Of a DNA stretch of 64,000 bases, positions 63,852 through 64,000 are shown piece by piece. The stretch spans positions 58,460 through 122,459 of the forward strand of contig CANQPL010000003.1 in NCBI GenBank assembly GCA_947625735.1, in the 5' to 3' direction. How positions within the stretch are numbered: the first letter of the stretch is position 1; each line of letters starts with the position of its first letter. Position numbers and translations under genes: made by a program. Below the pieces are notes generated by a model, which saw only the letters and a list, made by a program, of their open reading frames with translations, was not told the DNA's origin and did no database searches. The stretch is from an uncultured Clostridia bacterium (GTDB lineage: Bacteria > Bacillota > Clostridia > Oscillospirales > Ruminococcaceae).

Positions 63852-64000
63852 TTATTTTATAACAGAGCCGATTTTATTCTTCTTATCCGCATAAAGAGCC
63901 TCGTCCGCTGCAAGAAGCAAGATAATAAGAAGCAAGAGGCAAGAAAGTAAATTTGATTCTTGCCTCTTTTTTCTGTATCTGACAGGGGAGGAGCGTTTCC
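63852..64000 (-). pseudogene. 3' end of a GGDEF-domain (diguanylate cyclase-type) gene, joined to the repeat
   Basis: Codons 63852-63911 give AADEALYADKKNKIGSVIK and a stop; ADEALY-x-x-KK-x2-K is the end of GGDEF domains. Going upstream, copy 2 of the 77-base repeat starts 12 bases away, and the frame stays open through it to the window edge with a non-GGDEF translation. So either the repeat is inserted in the gene or the gene is a displaced 3' fragment. The rest lies beyond base 64000. Confidence 0.6.
63924..64000. repeat. 77-base direct repeat, copy 2 (reaches the window edge)
   Basis: Same 77 bases as 63682-63758; it may continue beyond the window. Preceded by CAAGAAGCAAGAT, again the GCAAGA theme. 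Confidence 0.9.

Overview
The window looks like a chromosomal segment of an anaerobic, spore-forming Firmicute, most likely a Ruminococcus-like member of the Oscillospiraceae. The reasons are: spoVA and spoVG genes; an IspH-ribosomal protein S1 fusion; a KOW protein between map and infA; the HrcA/CIRCE heat-shock system; a SAM-I riboswitch in front of metK; a secreted GH26 beta-mannanase; frequent TTG starts; and strong SigA-type promoters with 17-bp spacers. No tRNA, rRNA, CRISPR array, prophage or intact transposase was seen.

Layout. 1-15360 (minus strand) is a nearly complete S10-spc-alpha ribosomal supercluster, running from rpsJ (S10) to a truncated rpoA at the left edge. It has a consensus promoter before rpsJ with a structured ~315-nt leader, and a second consensus promoter between rpsQ and rplN. 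15469-19372 is a response regulator-histidine kinase-HtrA protease operon. 19684-23922 holds a Nudix hydrolase, spoVG and a murC-lexA-CPBP protease run. 23999-26775 is a methyl-cycle pair, metK (SAM-I riboswitch) and ahcY. 26865-27180 holds a candidate structured RNA with terminator and a short tandem repeat. 27185-29513 is the rpmG-secE-nusG-rplK-rplA operon, which ends without rplJ-rplL. 29993-36674 is the CIRCE-controlled hrcA-grpE-dnaK-dnaJ operon, followed closely by thrB and ung.

36799-46259 (minus) carries mfd, pth, the IspH-S1 fusion, plsC, cmk, a sugar acetyltransferase, thyX and a cysteine-cluster protein. 46358-54390 contains spoVAC, then, separated from it by more than 6 kb, spoVAD-spoVAE. 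Between them lie a PP2C phosphatase, a small membrane protein-amidohydrolase-mannanase operon and a G5/3D-domain cell-wall protein. 54498-58941 holds a transglutaminase-like protein and a heterodimeric ABC exporter. 58942-59766 is a repeat-rich gene-free stretch. 59767-63666 holds rlmB and a large membrane protein that looks like a catalytically dead P1B-type ATPase. The last 330 bases hold two copies of a 77-bp repeat around the 3' end of a GGDEF-domain gene that it appears to interrupt.

The points most worth following up are the pseudo-P-type ATPase with an LDDIL-rich cytosolic tail, the GAGGCAAGA repeat family and its in-frame presence in the GGDEF gene, the terminator-like hairpin in the S10 leader, the candidate ncRNA at 26921-27008, and an internal Shine-Dalgarno inside the IspH-S1 fusion.
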